A stretch of 64,000 nt of DNA from Coix lacryma-jobi var. lacryma-jobi (GCA_009763385.1 CM019826.1:64851864-64915863); one strand, 5' to 3'; numbered from the stretch's first letter, positions 46,377 to 57,767 are shown. Numbers and translations are program-made. Notes: generated by a model from the sequence alone, not told the origin.

Positions 46377-49300
46377 ATGGCCGACCCAGTTGACAACATG
46401 GAGGAGGAAATGTACGAATTAATCAACAGCGGCGCTAATCAAAATTTAGCAGGTGATGATAACAATAATCAAGAAGTAGATGACGGCAGTCAATACTTTG
46501 CCGATTATGAAGAAATAATGCAAGAAAATACTGGCGAGGTATATACCTACAATAATCTCTATGTGCACATGAAATTCTAAATTATTTATAAATGTATTTA
46601 TAATCTACTGTTCCTACATATGTAGCCCTCCGGATCGACAACGACTACCGGGAAGAGTAGGACCGTACGAGGTCCGAAGAAGCCGTTGGAGGGCCGGTAC
46701 ATTATCTCAGAATTCAACGAGGAAACAGGCCAAGTACTTGGAGAACATGCACAGAGATTTGGTGCCCACTGTGGGTGCCTTGTAAGGGATAAGATCCCGA
46801 TCAGTGCTCGTGAATGGAAGAAAAAGGCAAGTGCTCCTGATATAAGTTTTGTCTCTGATCTTGATAAGGAACTGGTTTGGCAAGAGGTCCTTGCACATTT
46901 CACACTTGAAACAGAAGATATAAATTTGAAGGCCAGAGTTCGGAACTGGGCTATGAAGAAAATGGCAACACTATTCCAGGGCTGGAAGAAGAACTTATAC
47001 AACAAATTTATCAAGAAGGACCAAACTCCGGATTTCAACACTAAGGCCTACGTCAAGTTGAGGCCATTTTGGGATGAGTTTGTAGAATTCAAGAAATCAG
47101 AAGAGAGTGAGGCACAGATCAGAAGGAACCAGCAGAATGCCCGACAAAAACAATACCACCATCACTTGGGATCAGGTGGCTATAAGAGTGCCATTCCTAA
47201 ATGGGAAAGAATGGAACGAGAGTTGCAAGCCAAGGGCATTGAACCAGAATCGATAAACTGGCCTGAGCGCGCCAAGTATTGGTTTTTTGGTCATGGAGGA
47301 AGCCTGGACCAACAAACAGGAAGGGTACACTATGGCGAAAAACTCCAAAGAGCAGCAGAAAGATTTGTTTATGCTAGAGAAATGGCTGCCAGTGGCAGGT
47401 GGCAGTCGAACAGAGACAAGGACGAGCTGACATACGCCCTGGAGAATCTTGAACATGGTGGGAGAACCAGAGGCTATGGGGAGCTATCATGGGTACATGC
47501 CTTCCCTCAGGACAAAGAGACCTATAGAAGCCGCGCGAGAAAGAAGGAGGAGGAGGCACAGCGGATGCGCCGGTTAGAAGAAATGGTTATTCAGTCACAG
47601 GCCGCGGCTCTTGAAGCAGTTGAGCGAGAAAAAGCACTTGAAGGCAGAATGAACGAGGAAATAAAAAGGCAAGTGCAGTTAGCAATGCAAAGTCAATCTG
47701 CATCAGAGCCGGGAGTCAACATCAGCCCCCCTGAGCAAATGAAAAGCAGTTGCGCTTCCACAGAGGTCCCAGACGCAGCACTGCGCTTTCCTGTGGACGA
47801 CATCACCGAGCCTCTCACGACATGTGAACTGCACATTCCACAGGGGAATACCACAGTCATGGTGGCTATAGGTGTTGTATCTCCTATCGATCCTACGAAG
47901 ACACCAAGAAGTCATGGAGCAATAATACCTCCTGGATATGCTAGCGTCTCGGTGGACAGGGTGGTAAAAGGTTACGAGAATGTCGAACTTGACATTAAAG
48001 GAGGTGATGGCGAGAATACATTAGGAGAAGCGGAGAAGACATTCATATGTTGGCGCAAGCGCTATATCATAATTCCTGGCGCATCACCTCCTCCTCCTCA
48101 ACAACCTATCCCTAGGTGTGTATGAAATTAGTGAATGAAACTTAATAGTATTGGTGAGCTAATAGTATAAATGGATACTCATACCATGTTGTTTTCGCAG
48201 CAGGACATCCCCCAACCTAAGTCCAATTCTACATTCACCACATGATCACAGTGTTGCGGACGATGATGATCAAGATCAAATACGACGGGATCCATCATCG
48301 CCACCGGCCCCATCTCCTCCACGACGGGATCCAACACCGCCACCGGCCCCATCTCCCCCACGACGTGATCCAACGCCGCCACCGGCCCCATCTCCTCCAC
48401 GACGAGATCCAACACCGCCACCGACCCAACCATCTCCTCCAAAGCGGGCTCCGACACCGCCACCTGCCCCATCTCCACGGCGGGTTCCAACACCTCCACC
48501 GCCAACAAAGAAGAGGCCTGTCACACAAACAAAGGCGTCAGCCCCACCACCTCCGAAGAAGAAAGCACCTGTGAGAAAACCAGCTCCCAAGATGACAAAA
48601 CTTGCATATGACATGACCGAGGAGGAGACTGACGCTGCAGTGCAAAAAGACTGTAACAAGTTCTTCGAAGCTGCCATTGCTAGTGGTCGAGCAAAGCGAA
48701 ACCCGGAGAAGCCGTACCTTTTTGTTCGTCCTGAAAAACTAAGGCAAACTGTGGACGCTCACCAAAAAAAGGTACGTGCTGCCCGTAAGGCTTCGCCAAA
48801 ATCAGACTATGATCGCACACTTAGCAAATCACTTGAGGAGGCCAAGAAGGCAAAGAAGAGAGCAGGAAAGGGTGTCCCACAGCTCGGGGAACAAGAGAAG
48901 CAATCAGTGCCAGATCTAGTTGTTGATAATGAATACGGTACAAACATGGAAATCATACAACGAGCATATGGAGACGTTGATCCTGCGCAACTGCTCGCAT
49001 TTTTCGAGGAAACTGGTTTGAATGTGGAAAACATACTCGGAGAAGCAGGCATCAAAAGTGCTCCAGAAGTTGATAAATGGCAGAGGGCATATGTATATGG
49101 CCAAAGTCTATACAACCCAGCGGCCCTGAGGGATCTTGGTACACAGATGCACTTGCTAAATCAGTGGTACCTTACGACGTGTGGCAGAAAAGCTGATGAC
49201 TACATTTGCGTCAGAATTAGAGACCATGATTACTTCCGTGGTGATGACATCATATATGTTCAGTTTAATGAGTTACATCAGCTCTGCCACATGGACGCTC

Positions 49301-50423
49301 TCGACAAATCTCTCGTCAGCTGCTTCTGCCTGTAAGTGATTGTTTCCTTTAATAATCTCACTTTAGCTTATGTATATGTATAAGTAATTATCCTCACACT
49401 ACTAGCAAGCGTTTCTAAACATGTGCAGAAACATGATGAGACAACTAAGGCGTAAAAATGACAAGGAGATTGGTTTCATCGATCCATATATCATCTTCAA
49501 GCACCCAAGCAATACTCACTCGGATGCATGAAAAACTCAAACAGAGAGTAATTTGCGGAGGTTCTTGGTAAACCAAAGGGACAAAAGATATATACTATTC
49601 CCCTACAACTTTAGGTGAGTTTTGTTATCATATGCACATTTTATTATAGGTTGACATAAAGATATATATATGTGTTGACTATATAAACATAAATGCAGTT
49701 TTCACTGGATTCTAATGGTGATCGATCTCCACGAGAGTCGTTTGCTAATCTATGACTCTCTGAGAAAACCACAAGAAGATTACCAAGATATGATTAATAT
49801 TATCCGAGGGTAATGTGATCTTTAAATATTGATTCCTGCTATAGCTCTTTAACTCTGCAATAGTTAATTAACGTTCCAATTATTGTGAAGGGTTTGGACT
49901 TGGTTTGTTCAGAAACACCGTCCGGATCTGAAAGCGCAACTTCCTGATCCTCTACTCCTAAATGTAAGTTGTAGAGTACCTCCCCGCCTCTTTACCTTAA
50001 TTAGCATCACTCAGCAGACGCACGCTCAACCGAGAGTACTCTTTTTACATATTGTACAGTGGGTTCTACGGCAGTCACCGGGAAACAATTTATGTGGGTA
50101 CTATGTTTGCGAGTTTCTGACGGTGTATGAAAAAAGAACTCCTTTACAGAGTCAACAAGTACGTCCCATGTAAATAAATTTATTTTATTTTTTGTTGCTA
50201 TTACATAAATATTATGTATGTTAATACTTTCTTTTTATTTTAATCCAAATTGAAGGAGACATGGTTGAAGAACCAGGTGATAGATAAGGTCCGCCTCAAA
50301 GCAATTCAAGAGACCATCGCGGGCTTCCTTAATGACCATGTCCTTAAGTCTGGCACCGAGTATTGGTTTAATAAAGACGAACCAATGAAGTCAAACCAAG
50401 ATGAACACTTGTATGACCTCTAA
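46377..50423 (+). CDS. TnpA-like / proline-rich / Ulp1-type cysteine peptidase gene of CACTA-2
   Basis: Eight exons with GT...AG borders that keep frame: 46377-46538, 46626-48115, 48201-49331, 49428-49614, 49699-49809, 49891-49963, 50060-50158 and 50256-50423. Exon 1 is acidic (MADPVDNMEEEM). Exon 2 is like Ptta/En/Spm Transposase_24: HHLGSGGYKSAIPKWERMER, ENLEHGGRTRGYGELSWVHA, then a coiled coil; this part should bind DNA. Exon 3 has a Pro/Arg linker with repeated SPPRRDPTPPPAP (39-bp units, about 48290-48420), then basic segments. Exons 4-8 are a C48/Ulp1 peptidase: FHWILMVIDLHESRLLIYDS (His, Asp) and RQSPGNNLCGYYVCEF (Gln, Cys), so the catalytic set looks complete. TGA at 49529-49531 in exon 4 is the only visible break (CACTA-1 has a Trp nearby). 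Its SUMO or other substrate is unknown. Confidence 0.9.
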
Positions 50424-50756
50424 GTTAGGAACGGTATTATATTTGTGTGTAAATATCAAGTTAAGCATGCATGATGGATAATGTTGTATATTTTATGTAC
50501 ATATGTGTGTATAGCTAGCTCTATAATATATATATATGTATAGTTTCATATTTTATTTGTGTGTAATTGTAAATTTTATGTGTTTATATATATTTATTAG
50601 CAGCGAAGAATAATACGTGTATTTGAAACTGGCCTAATATAATAGAATATATTAGCAGCGAAGAATACGTATTAGAAAACCTAATGTAATTGTAAAACCA
50701 AAAACAATAACCAATTGAAAAGAACAGAAAAAGAAAAAAGAAAAAAGCAGATGGAT
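50424..50756 (+). other. CACTA-2 3' untranslated AT-rich stretch
   Basis: No gene; TATATTAGCAGCGAAGAATA is repeated at about 50590 and 50645. Confidence 0.7.
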
Positions 50757-50927
50757 CTTTAGTCCCGGTTGGTGTTACCAACCGGGGCTAAAGGTCCCTC
50801 CATTAGCCCCGGGCCATGGAACCGGGGCTAAAGGTCGGGGCTTTAGTCCCGATTCCTTAGCCCCGGCTCCATGTCCGGGGCTAAAGGCCAAAATGGCCCG
50901 GGGCAATAGGCCTGTTGTGTACTAGTG
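50757..50927 (+). repeat. CACTA-2 3' subterminal and terminal repeats
   Basis: CTTTAGTCCCGGTTGGTGTT, ACCAACCGGGGCTAAAGG and further units, then GGCCTGTTGTGTACTAGTG and the CGT duplication. Confidence 0.92.
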
Positions 50928-50930
50928 CGT

Positions 50931-51290
50931 CATCCAACAATCCAACTCGTGCCACTACTGCCACCAAGCAGGAGAGGATATTTGCGTTGCAATCCAAGAA
51001 CCAAGAGGGACGAGGAGGACTGGATGCCATGCATGCCGAATCGAATTATATGGAGCATGTCGGATGGATGCCGGCGACCACTCAATGCATCAATTGTGAT
51101 TCCGCAGAAACGCGGTGCAACGCTCGAATTCCACACGAATTAGTAGCTTGATCATTGCATGTGCGCACCGGCTAGAGGGCAGGATGCCGACAGCTTTATT
51201 AACCCACACATGGCACTGGTCATTGATGAAAAGTGGTTAAAGAGGTGTGATCGGATTGGGCGTTTGTGCTGAAGGTTTTTTTAGATTATT
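50931..51290. other. Spacer right of CACTA-2
   Basis: 360 bp with no recognisable gene or repeat terminus. The overlapping frames at 50915-51151 show no domain. Confidence 0.5.
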
Positions 51291-52224
51291 AGGTCAGTCT
51301 TAATGTATAATTTCACAACTGTGTTTCCAACAAATATAAAACTATAGGTAAAATAGGTCTCTTTGTCAGTGTGCAGTTTCATAGGTCTTTGTATGTCCCG
51401 CAATCTCTTTTTCTTTCTCTATTTCCTCTCTCTTCTCAACCGGAATCGTGCCTGAATACTGAAATAGCTCGTGTCCACGCCAGAGCACCCAACCTGGAGC
51501 TAGGACCGCGCTCGTGGTGGCGGTGCCCACATTGGAGCAGCCGCTCACGGCAGGGCGGAGTACTCACGCCCGCCCGTGGCGAGGGCTCGCATGGCGGGGT
51601 GGAGCAGCTGCTCATGCCCGTCCGTGGCCAGGTCTCACGTGGCAGGGCGGAGCAGCACCCGCGTCCGACGAGGTCGATCCTGCTCGGTGGAGCCCACGGC
51701 CGGTGGCCTGCTCGTGGCGGCGTACCGTCCGACGTCCGGTGAAACGCCCAAGCTCTTCAACACGGTTTCATTCTTGTTTCGTAGGTTGCAAATGCCGCCC
51801 ATGCAGTTTGCTGATGTAGAGCAACTCCAACAGTTTTGCATTTTTTGTTTGGCAAAATATGGTATTTGCCAACTCTCAAATTAATATAGCAAATGTAAAA
51901 AGAGTCAATCTCCAACGGTTTTGCAGTTAGACTTAGCAAAACTAAAAAATTATGCGTGCGAGAGGGAAATATCCTGCAGGAGTAGCACGCGAGGGCGATT
52001 GCCAAGCGAACCGTACTGCAGCTTGGCATATATGCCAAATATCACCTCGTATTTGCCAAGTTGCTAAAAATGTCAAGCTCATTTGCCAAACCGTTGGATA
52101 GAACATTTATATATTTTTTTTTTGTAAAAATAAGAATGCAAAGCTCATTTGCAAAACTGTTGGAGATGCTCCACCCTATTAAATATACATAAAATCTTCT
52201 ATAAAATTCCATTAGGACTGACCT
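51291..52224. mobile_element. TIR element with GC-rich cargo (Pack-type candidate)
   Basis: The inverted termini are AGGTCAGTCTTAATG (51291-51305) and CATTAGGACTGACCT (52210-52224). The ends are AT-rich and MITE-like. Inside, 51465-51745 is markedly GC-rich and gene-like, with two to three imperfect repeats of a block around CGTGGC...GGCGGGGTGGAGCAG. This suggests a non-autonomous DNA transposon that has taken up genomic sequence. A smaller MITE is nested at 51819-52172. I cannot see a clear target duplication, so the superfamily (hAT or Mutator) stays open. Confidence 0.55.
51819..52172. mobile_element. MITE with GAGCATCTCCAACAG-type termini
   Basis: The left end GAGCAACTCCAACAGTTTTGC and right end GCAAAACTGTTGGAGATGCTC are inverse complements with one or two changes. 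The interior is AT-rich, with repeated TTTGCCAA/TTGGCAAA words. No coding capacity and no certain target duplication. Confidence 0.8.
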
Positions 52225-53000
52225 TAGTGGAGAGACCTAACCGGATCCAGCTGAACTGTGGCATTGTTGGTCCCTTTCAGGCAAAGTGATTGATCTGCTT
52301 GCGGGAGTAAGTGGCGGTGGCATGCAACATAATTGATCGCTGGACACGTTAATTAAACAGGAAAAGGCTGGCTGACTGACAAAAAAAGGCGACCGAGGGG
52401 GAGCATGAATTTGCAACATGTTGATGGCGAATATATTAATTTTTATACATAATTTATATGAATATGTATATCTATATATCTACTATTAAAGAGTCAAAAT
52501 TTCTCTCTTATTTTTTTCCAGCTCCCTCTAACTAACTTTGTGATGGTGAAATTCTATGGGCCTCATGTTTTATATATGCCTTATATAGGGTTTTTGAGGT
52601 AACCTGAATGGTTAGAAGCCCTAATGCAAGAGTTCTAATCCAAATAAAAATATAAAGTATAAATTTGTATTTCTTGGCCTGTCTTTTTTATTATTTTTTC
52701 ACCCTCCGTCCGGACTATGACATCTGATTATCCCCCACCCTTTGTCTTGTGTCGTTTCGTTTCGTGTGTTTTTTTTTCTGCTCCGAACTATTACGAGGTG
52801 CTTTCTTTTTCCTGCTTGTTTTTTATTATGTTTTTCATTGTTTATTTTTCTATCTTTCTTCGTCGGTTTTTTATTTGCACATCAGTTTGTTTACAACCAA
52901 AAAAAGCTAGTTTGATAATGGGTTGGAGAGAATTTTTCTATTAATAATACTTTTAAATAAGATATTTTAAATATAACACCGTTTTTTTTTTCTAAATCTA
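52225..53000. other. Spacer with possible Helitron 5' end
   Basis: No gene. TCTATATATCTACTATTAAA at 52471-52490, preceded by A, resembles a common grass Helitron 5' terminus, but no CTRR hairpin end could be located. Confidence 0.3.
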
Positions 53001-53574
53001 ACCATTTTGCCGTGCCACCGCAGCAAACGCGGCGGGTTAGCCGCGCCATGCATGGTGGCGCGACAAAAGTGCCACCATGGCACCAGCCCGCCACGAGGAC
53101 CCTTGCGGGGCTCGCTAGTCAGTTTGTCGCGCCAACTGCACTGACCCCTTTGCCGCGCCAGGCGGGTTGGCACGCAAAACCGATCTAGATCTGGCCACAA
53201 CGCCTTTTTCCTCCTCTCAATTCCTCTCTTCTCCTTCCATTCCATTCCATTTCATTCCTTCTTCACTCACCTCCCTCTATCACCTTGAGCTCTTTTGGGA
53301 TTTTGGTGGCATTGTTGTGCACAGGAGGTAGGTTGTTCTCGTTTTCGTCATCCATTTCTGCAACGTTAAATTGTAACTTGTTAATTTAAAATTGTCGTGA
53401 TGTTGGTCTAGAATTATTCGTCAATCCGTTAATTAAGTAGACTTTTTATATGTGTTTTGTTTAATATTTTGTTCAATCTATGTATATTTATTTGTGAAAC
53501 ATCAGCTTGTTCATTATGTAGGTTTGTAGTAATTATAATATTAGTCTTATGTTCACATGTTGTTTATTGTTAGG

Positions 53575-54272
53575 ATGCCGAGGCGTGGCAAAGCTAGTAA
53601 GCCAAGTTAATGTTTGTCCATTGTTTATTTATTTGTCGGTAATATGAAGTAACTTTTTGTTTGGTTCATTTGCTATTACGGTGATGATTGTAGGCAACTA
53701 CTCGTGGGCAATGCCTTCGCCCTGCCATTGCCTAGTGATGTTTCAGTGCTCATGTGCTACTGCGGTGATGATATATTGTAAGGTAGCGAAATCTGACAAA
53801 CCCTAAACCCTAAACCCTAAACCCTACGGACAGAGGTATTACATGTGTGACAATTATGCTTTTGACCCTACACCTAAACAAATATGCATTGGATTGATGG
53901 TGAGAAGTTGGTGGCTTGTTCTCAAATTTTATGACAAATCATTCCTATTTCATCACTTAATTGACTGATCCGTGTTTTGCAGGAGCCTCTGCCACTATGT
54001 GACTTTGAGTAGTGGATAGACACTGAGATCAAGACAGAGGACAAGGAGCACATAGAGAGGCTGAAGAAGTGGTATGCAGAGGACAAGGAGCTTTTGGAGA
54101 AGTGACGCAAAGAAGAGGCAGCAAAAAAGCAGCATGAGGAAGAGTAAAAAATGAGGGAGGCAGCTCAGCATAGGGGGAGAGGAAGAAGAGGCTTGAGCGT
54201 GTGCGCCGTGCGAAGGCTGCAATGGAGCAGGATCCAGATGGTGTGAGAAAGGGAAAGTGGCCAATTGAATAA
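53575..54272 (+). pseudogene. GRF-like zinc-finger gene in the MULE, broken
   Basis: It starts MPRRGKASK at 53575. A second piece from about 53694 reads LPLPSDVSVLMCYCGDD, then after a CCCTAAA tract YGQRYYMCDNYAFDPTPKQI. A third piece after an intron-like gap (GTGAGA...TTTGCAG, about 53899-53982) reads EPLCDFE, stop, WIDTEIKTEDKEHIERLKKW and a Glu/Lys coiled coil ending at TAA 54270-54272. The C.C...C...C.F..W pattern fits a GRF-type finger. Several stops are present. The gene family is not the same as the GRF ORF of CACTA-1 but shares the fold pattern. Function is presumed single-strand nucleic-acid binding. Confidence 0.6.
53797..53826 (+). repeat. Short telomere-like tract inside the GRF-like gene
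   Basis: Four CCCTAAA units lie between the first Cys pair and the QRYYMC part of the finger, where they bring a stop codon. Confidence 0.85.
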
Positions 54273-54326
54273 TGAACATTGTTGTTATTTGTTGGACTTG
54301 TTAGTCTGTTGTATTATTGCCATGTA

Positions 54327-54583
54327 CTACTCCGTCCCAAAAATAGTGTCGCTATGGGATGCGTGCTGGTCAAACTTTCTCAACTTTGACTGAGTTTATA
54401 CAAAATTTGTGCAATATTTTTATCTCCAAATAAGTTTATTATAAAAGTATATTTAAAAATCTATCTAATGATACTAATTATGTACCATAAATATTAATAT
54501 TTTATTATATATATTTGGTCAAACGTTGAAGTCTCTTGACTTTTCGGGAAACGAGAATGACTCTTTTTTAGGGACGGAGGGAG
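54327..54583. mobile_element. Stowaway MITE
   Basis: Termini are CTACTCCGTCCCAAAAATAG and TTAGGGACGGAGGGAG, with TA on each side (54325-54326, 54584-54585). Length 257 bp, AT-rich interior, no ORF. Confidence 0.93.
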
Positions 54584-54609
54584 TACTTCACTGTTTCAGT
54601 AGTGTAGAA

Positions 54610-56400
54610 TCTGAGCCGCCTCGTTGGAGTACCTAGACAGCTGCGAAGCCTTCTCGAGAAGAAGAGGGGGTAAATCCTCATTGTACAGAATGAAGGGGTT
54701 GATATATTACCACGTAGCTTTGGAGTGGGGCTCTGTCGGGCTGAATCCCTGCCCTAGTCGTAGCATTGCACAGGTCGAGGTCGTCGTCCGACTCATCCTC
54801 AGCGGCCTCGTCGTAGTATGGTGGTTTGTTGTGCAACATGGTGCTCCGGTGCAACCACCTAATGTACTTGTCGTAAACGCGTTGGACGTACGACTCACCG
54901 TCATCGTCGTCGTGTCGGAACCTGGTCGTCCAACTCTGCACTTCTTGGGCCTTCTCCGCGTGCCAATCCACAAGATTTTTCCTCCTTGTTTGGCACTTGA
55001 CCCTGCAATGCAAAGGAAGGTCACTGTCAGAGCATAAGTTATAATTAACTTGAGTAATTGAAGACAATTTTTTTGGTACGTACTTGTGCAGCCTCTGGTC
55101 TGTGCTAATCAAAGGTGGTGGAAACTCCTGTCACATACCAAACTGGCGCAACACCCTGATCGGCAAGTGTATCTCGACCACGTAAAAACAGATCAGAGGA
55201 ATGGTGCAACAACAGTCCAGGTGGTCCACGTCTGTGGCCTGGTCGAGGTCCCCGAAGTACTGGTACCAAGGCTCCCAATGGACCTGTCATTTATGAAGAT
55301 AGTTAGTTTATCATGTTGTTGTGTGAAACTAAGAACAGCCCTCGTTGCAGGCTTACCTGCTGTTGTGTCGGGACGTTCAACATGTCTGTGTATAGGTGGT
55401 AGCGGTGCTGGGGGTTGTCTCTAACAAGCTCTGCGGTCGATCAGGCGAACATAGCAGTGGGGCGAGTGTCCACGTGCGTCCACACCTGCATTTAAACTAA
55501 TGTAACGTTATAATAACATATGCAGTCACGAGGTATGTACTTATCACACTCTCTCGAAGTCGGGGACGACCCACAAGCAGGCACTCCCAGACCAAAATCT
55601 CCAGTAGGTGCAAGCATCCTCCCAAGCTCGAGCTCGCCTGCCTCCATCGTCAACCCTCACACAGTTGTCGGTATAGCTAACTATAGCCAGCTATGTTCTT
55701 CCACGGCTGCATGAGGATGGGGCAAACATCCAGTTGACCGTGTTCCTCGACGAGTCGGAAAACAAGAAGGCATCGAGGAAGTGCCACAACCACACCCTAG
55801 AGAACCTATCGACAACCTGCGGACTGACGTCTAGGGGCACTATTCGAAGTGCTGAGTGAGCCACGACGAAGGCACACCTGAAGTTTTCCTTTTTTTTGGA
55901 AAAAAATAAACTTAGAACATGATAGTACCAATGATATGTAATGAAATTAGAAGACGGCGACGTCGACATCGTCTGGTGGCCTACGACCACAGAACTGCTC
56001 CACCATGTCTATCCACGTGTCAGAGTCGAGAATCCCTGTCACGGGGAGCCAATCAAGTGCAGGCCGAAAATCTTAGCCAAGTGTCAACAACCACGTCTTG
56101 TAACGTGACTGTCAACTCGCCACACGCAAGGTAGAAGGTGTGCATCTCGGCGTGCCACCTGTCGATTAGCGCGGTGATGAGCGTTGGGTCAAGCTGGAAC
56201 ACCTCATGGTTGACGACACGGACGAGCACCAGGAAGCCACGCACCACAGGTACGGAGCGTAGTGCTCGTCCCAGCGGTGCCAGAGGTGGGTACGGGGTTT
56301 TAGTAGGCTCAACCGCTCCGGAGGCTCGTAGTCGATGAGCCTGTGTGCGCGGTGCTCGTCCGTCGTAGTACCGCTCAAGAAGAGGGTACACCAGAATGGT
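54610..56400 (-). pseudogene. Plant mobile domain (PMD, PF10536-type) gene, broken
   Basis: Read on the minus strand, the N-terminal pieces are LKPRTHLWHRWDEHYAPYL, then LVRVVNHEVFQLDPTLITAL, IDRWHAEMHTFYLACGELTV and TLQDVVVDTWLRF (about 56400-56053). Next are GILDSDTWIDMVEQFCGRRP, VWLWHFLDAFLFSDSSRNTV and GGCLHLLEILVWECLLVGRP (56050-55560). The C-terminal piece near 55112-54678 reads RVYDKYIRWLHRSTML with an acidic tail. These are the typical PMD blocks in order. Frameshifts and intron-like gaps (for example 55870-55960, 55480-55515) separate them. PMD proteins act in silencing in plants or ride on transposons; this copy belongs to the MULE and is not translatable as a whole. Confidence 0.8.
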
Positions 56401-56619
56401 AACAAGTTAGTACAACAAAACATGGTAACAAGTTAGTACAACAACAATTAATAAAACATTAATGTAAGGTAATGCATGTACATATAAATAACAAAAACAT
56501 TCAAATATTAATATAACTAAACATGCATTCCAACTTGTGCCATTGTACACCTGTTGTCTTTGTCTCTGATGGAAGACTGCATTATGTCCTGGCATGTGGA
56601 GAACGGAGCAGAGGTTGGT

Positions 56620-57767
56620 GCTAGGTGTCTGGTCGATCGAAGTCCCCCCTGCCACACCTATCCATAGAGTCCATGTCCCCCTTTAGTCTCTTCTTCTTCC
56701 TCCTTCCCTTACCTACCTTTAGCAGGTCAGGCTCAGGCATGTAGTCTGGACCCATGTATGGAGGCCATTGAGTGGAATCAAGGTAAGGCTCAAAGCTACT
56801 GTCATATTGCTACGGTGTTGTTCCGGTGGTAGTAAGGGGAAATATATGGTGCGGCCTTATGGTTATATTCACAAGCTCTACAGGGCGCAATCATGTGAGA
56901 GCAAGGGGCATGCATTATCTGCGGCATGTTACAACTGCATTCCACTCTTTGAAGATTGACTTGGTAGTTGCGACCACCATAATGTTTGCCGTCCAAGGTT
57001 GTTCCACCCCTTGCTCGAGCATTATAGAATTGTCTTGTGGGTCCATATGCCTGACAAGTCTGCTGGTTTGCCCAAATCTCATGATCATCAATGTGCTCCT
57101 TTCCTGCCTTTCCAAATTCGCCATTAGTTTGTAGGTTGGCTTGAGCAATGGACCACCTATTGATGAAGTACTCGTTGGTCTTGTGAAACGAGTACTCAAT
57201 GATTCCAGAAACATGTAAGGTTGTAACACCAATGAATACCTTGTTGAAAGACTCCGATGAGTTTGTGGTCATTATGCCGTACCAGAAACCACCCTCATCT
57301 TAAGCAAGCGTCCACTTGGTCTTGTGTTCCATCTGTCTCTCGATCCAGGCCTTGGTAGCACTGTTTAACATCTTGTCCAACTCATTCTTTGTTTCCTTGA
57401 ATTCATGCTCAGTACATACACAACATAGTGCCTTCACCTTGTAGCAAACCTCCTTTTTTCTCTGACGACACTAGAAGTTGGCGGCAAAGTGACGCATGCA
57501 CCATCTGTGCCTTCACCCTGTTTCTCCTCCACTGTAGCACCAAGCAAGGCATGATGATCCAAAATCATACATATTGTGCGAGAAGTGCCTAACACATGTA
57601 CCTATAGATGAGCCATGAACCAAGACCAAGACTCAACATTCTCCCCCTCAGCCAAAGTGAAAGCAATTGGTACTATCTCGTCCTTAGGATGAACAACGAC
57701 CACTATCATCAACACAACCTTATATGCTCCTATCAATGAAATATCACCGATAGTCCACCTAGGGGTA
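56620..57767 (-). pseudogene. MuDR-type transposase, 5'-truncated
   Basis: On the minus strand it reads EIVPIAFTLAEGENVESWSW with FMAHL (MULE core, about 57700-57610), HRWCMRHFAANF and the following TKAWIERQMEHKTKW (57500-57310). Then come MTTNSSESFNKVFIGVTTLH and FINRWSIAQANLQTN, and the SWIM zinc finger VECSCNMPQIMHAPCSHMIA (C-x-C...C-x-H, about 56930-56870). The tail YMGPDYMPEPDLLKVGKG, Lys/Arg-rich, ends near 56620. Stops at the TAG after HFAANF and the TAA after KWTLA, plus the loss of the N-terminus beyond 57767 to the LTR insertion, make it a pseudogene. Confidence 0.85.

Larger units (their letters stand above)
38763..50927 (+). mobile_element. CACTA-2: nearly intact CACTA (En/Spm) transposon, 12,165 bp
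   Basis: The left end is CACTACTAGAGAACAGG, the right end CCTGTTGTGTACTAGTG. The target duplication CGT is at 38760-38762 and 50928-50930. It contains subterminal repeats, an RNase H1-N-like ORF, a TNP2 transposase with one stop, an internal repeat cluster with TATA, a 580-bp telomere-like array, an eight-exon TnpA-like/Ulp1 gene with one stop, and 3' subterminal repeats. It is the best template for reading the decayed CACTA-1. The first 16 terminal bases are nearly the same in the two elements, so they are one family. Confidence 0.96.
53000..57767 (-). mobile_element. Decayed MULE with MuDR transposase, PMD and GRF-like genes
   Basis: A MuDR-type transposase and a plant mobile domain gene lie on the minus strand; a GRF-like gene lies on the plus strand from the other side and converges on them. 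GC-rich GCGCGCCA-type sequence at 53010-53160 may be the left terminal region, but I could not define inverted termini. A Gypsy-like LTR cuts the right side near 57768. A Stowaway MITE sits between the GRF-like and PMD genes. Association of PMD with Mutator-like elements is known in plants. Confidence 0.65.

Noticed and set aside
52471..52490. Helitron
   Set aside because: Only a 5'-end-like word is seen; without a CTRR hairpin 3' end or a Rep/helicase it cannot be supported beyond a note.
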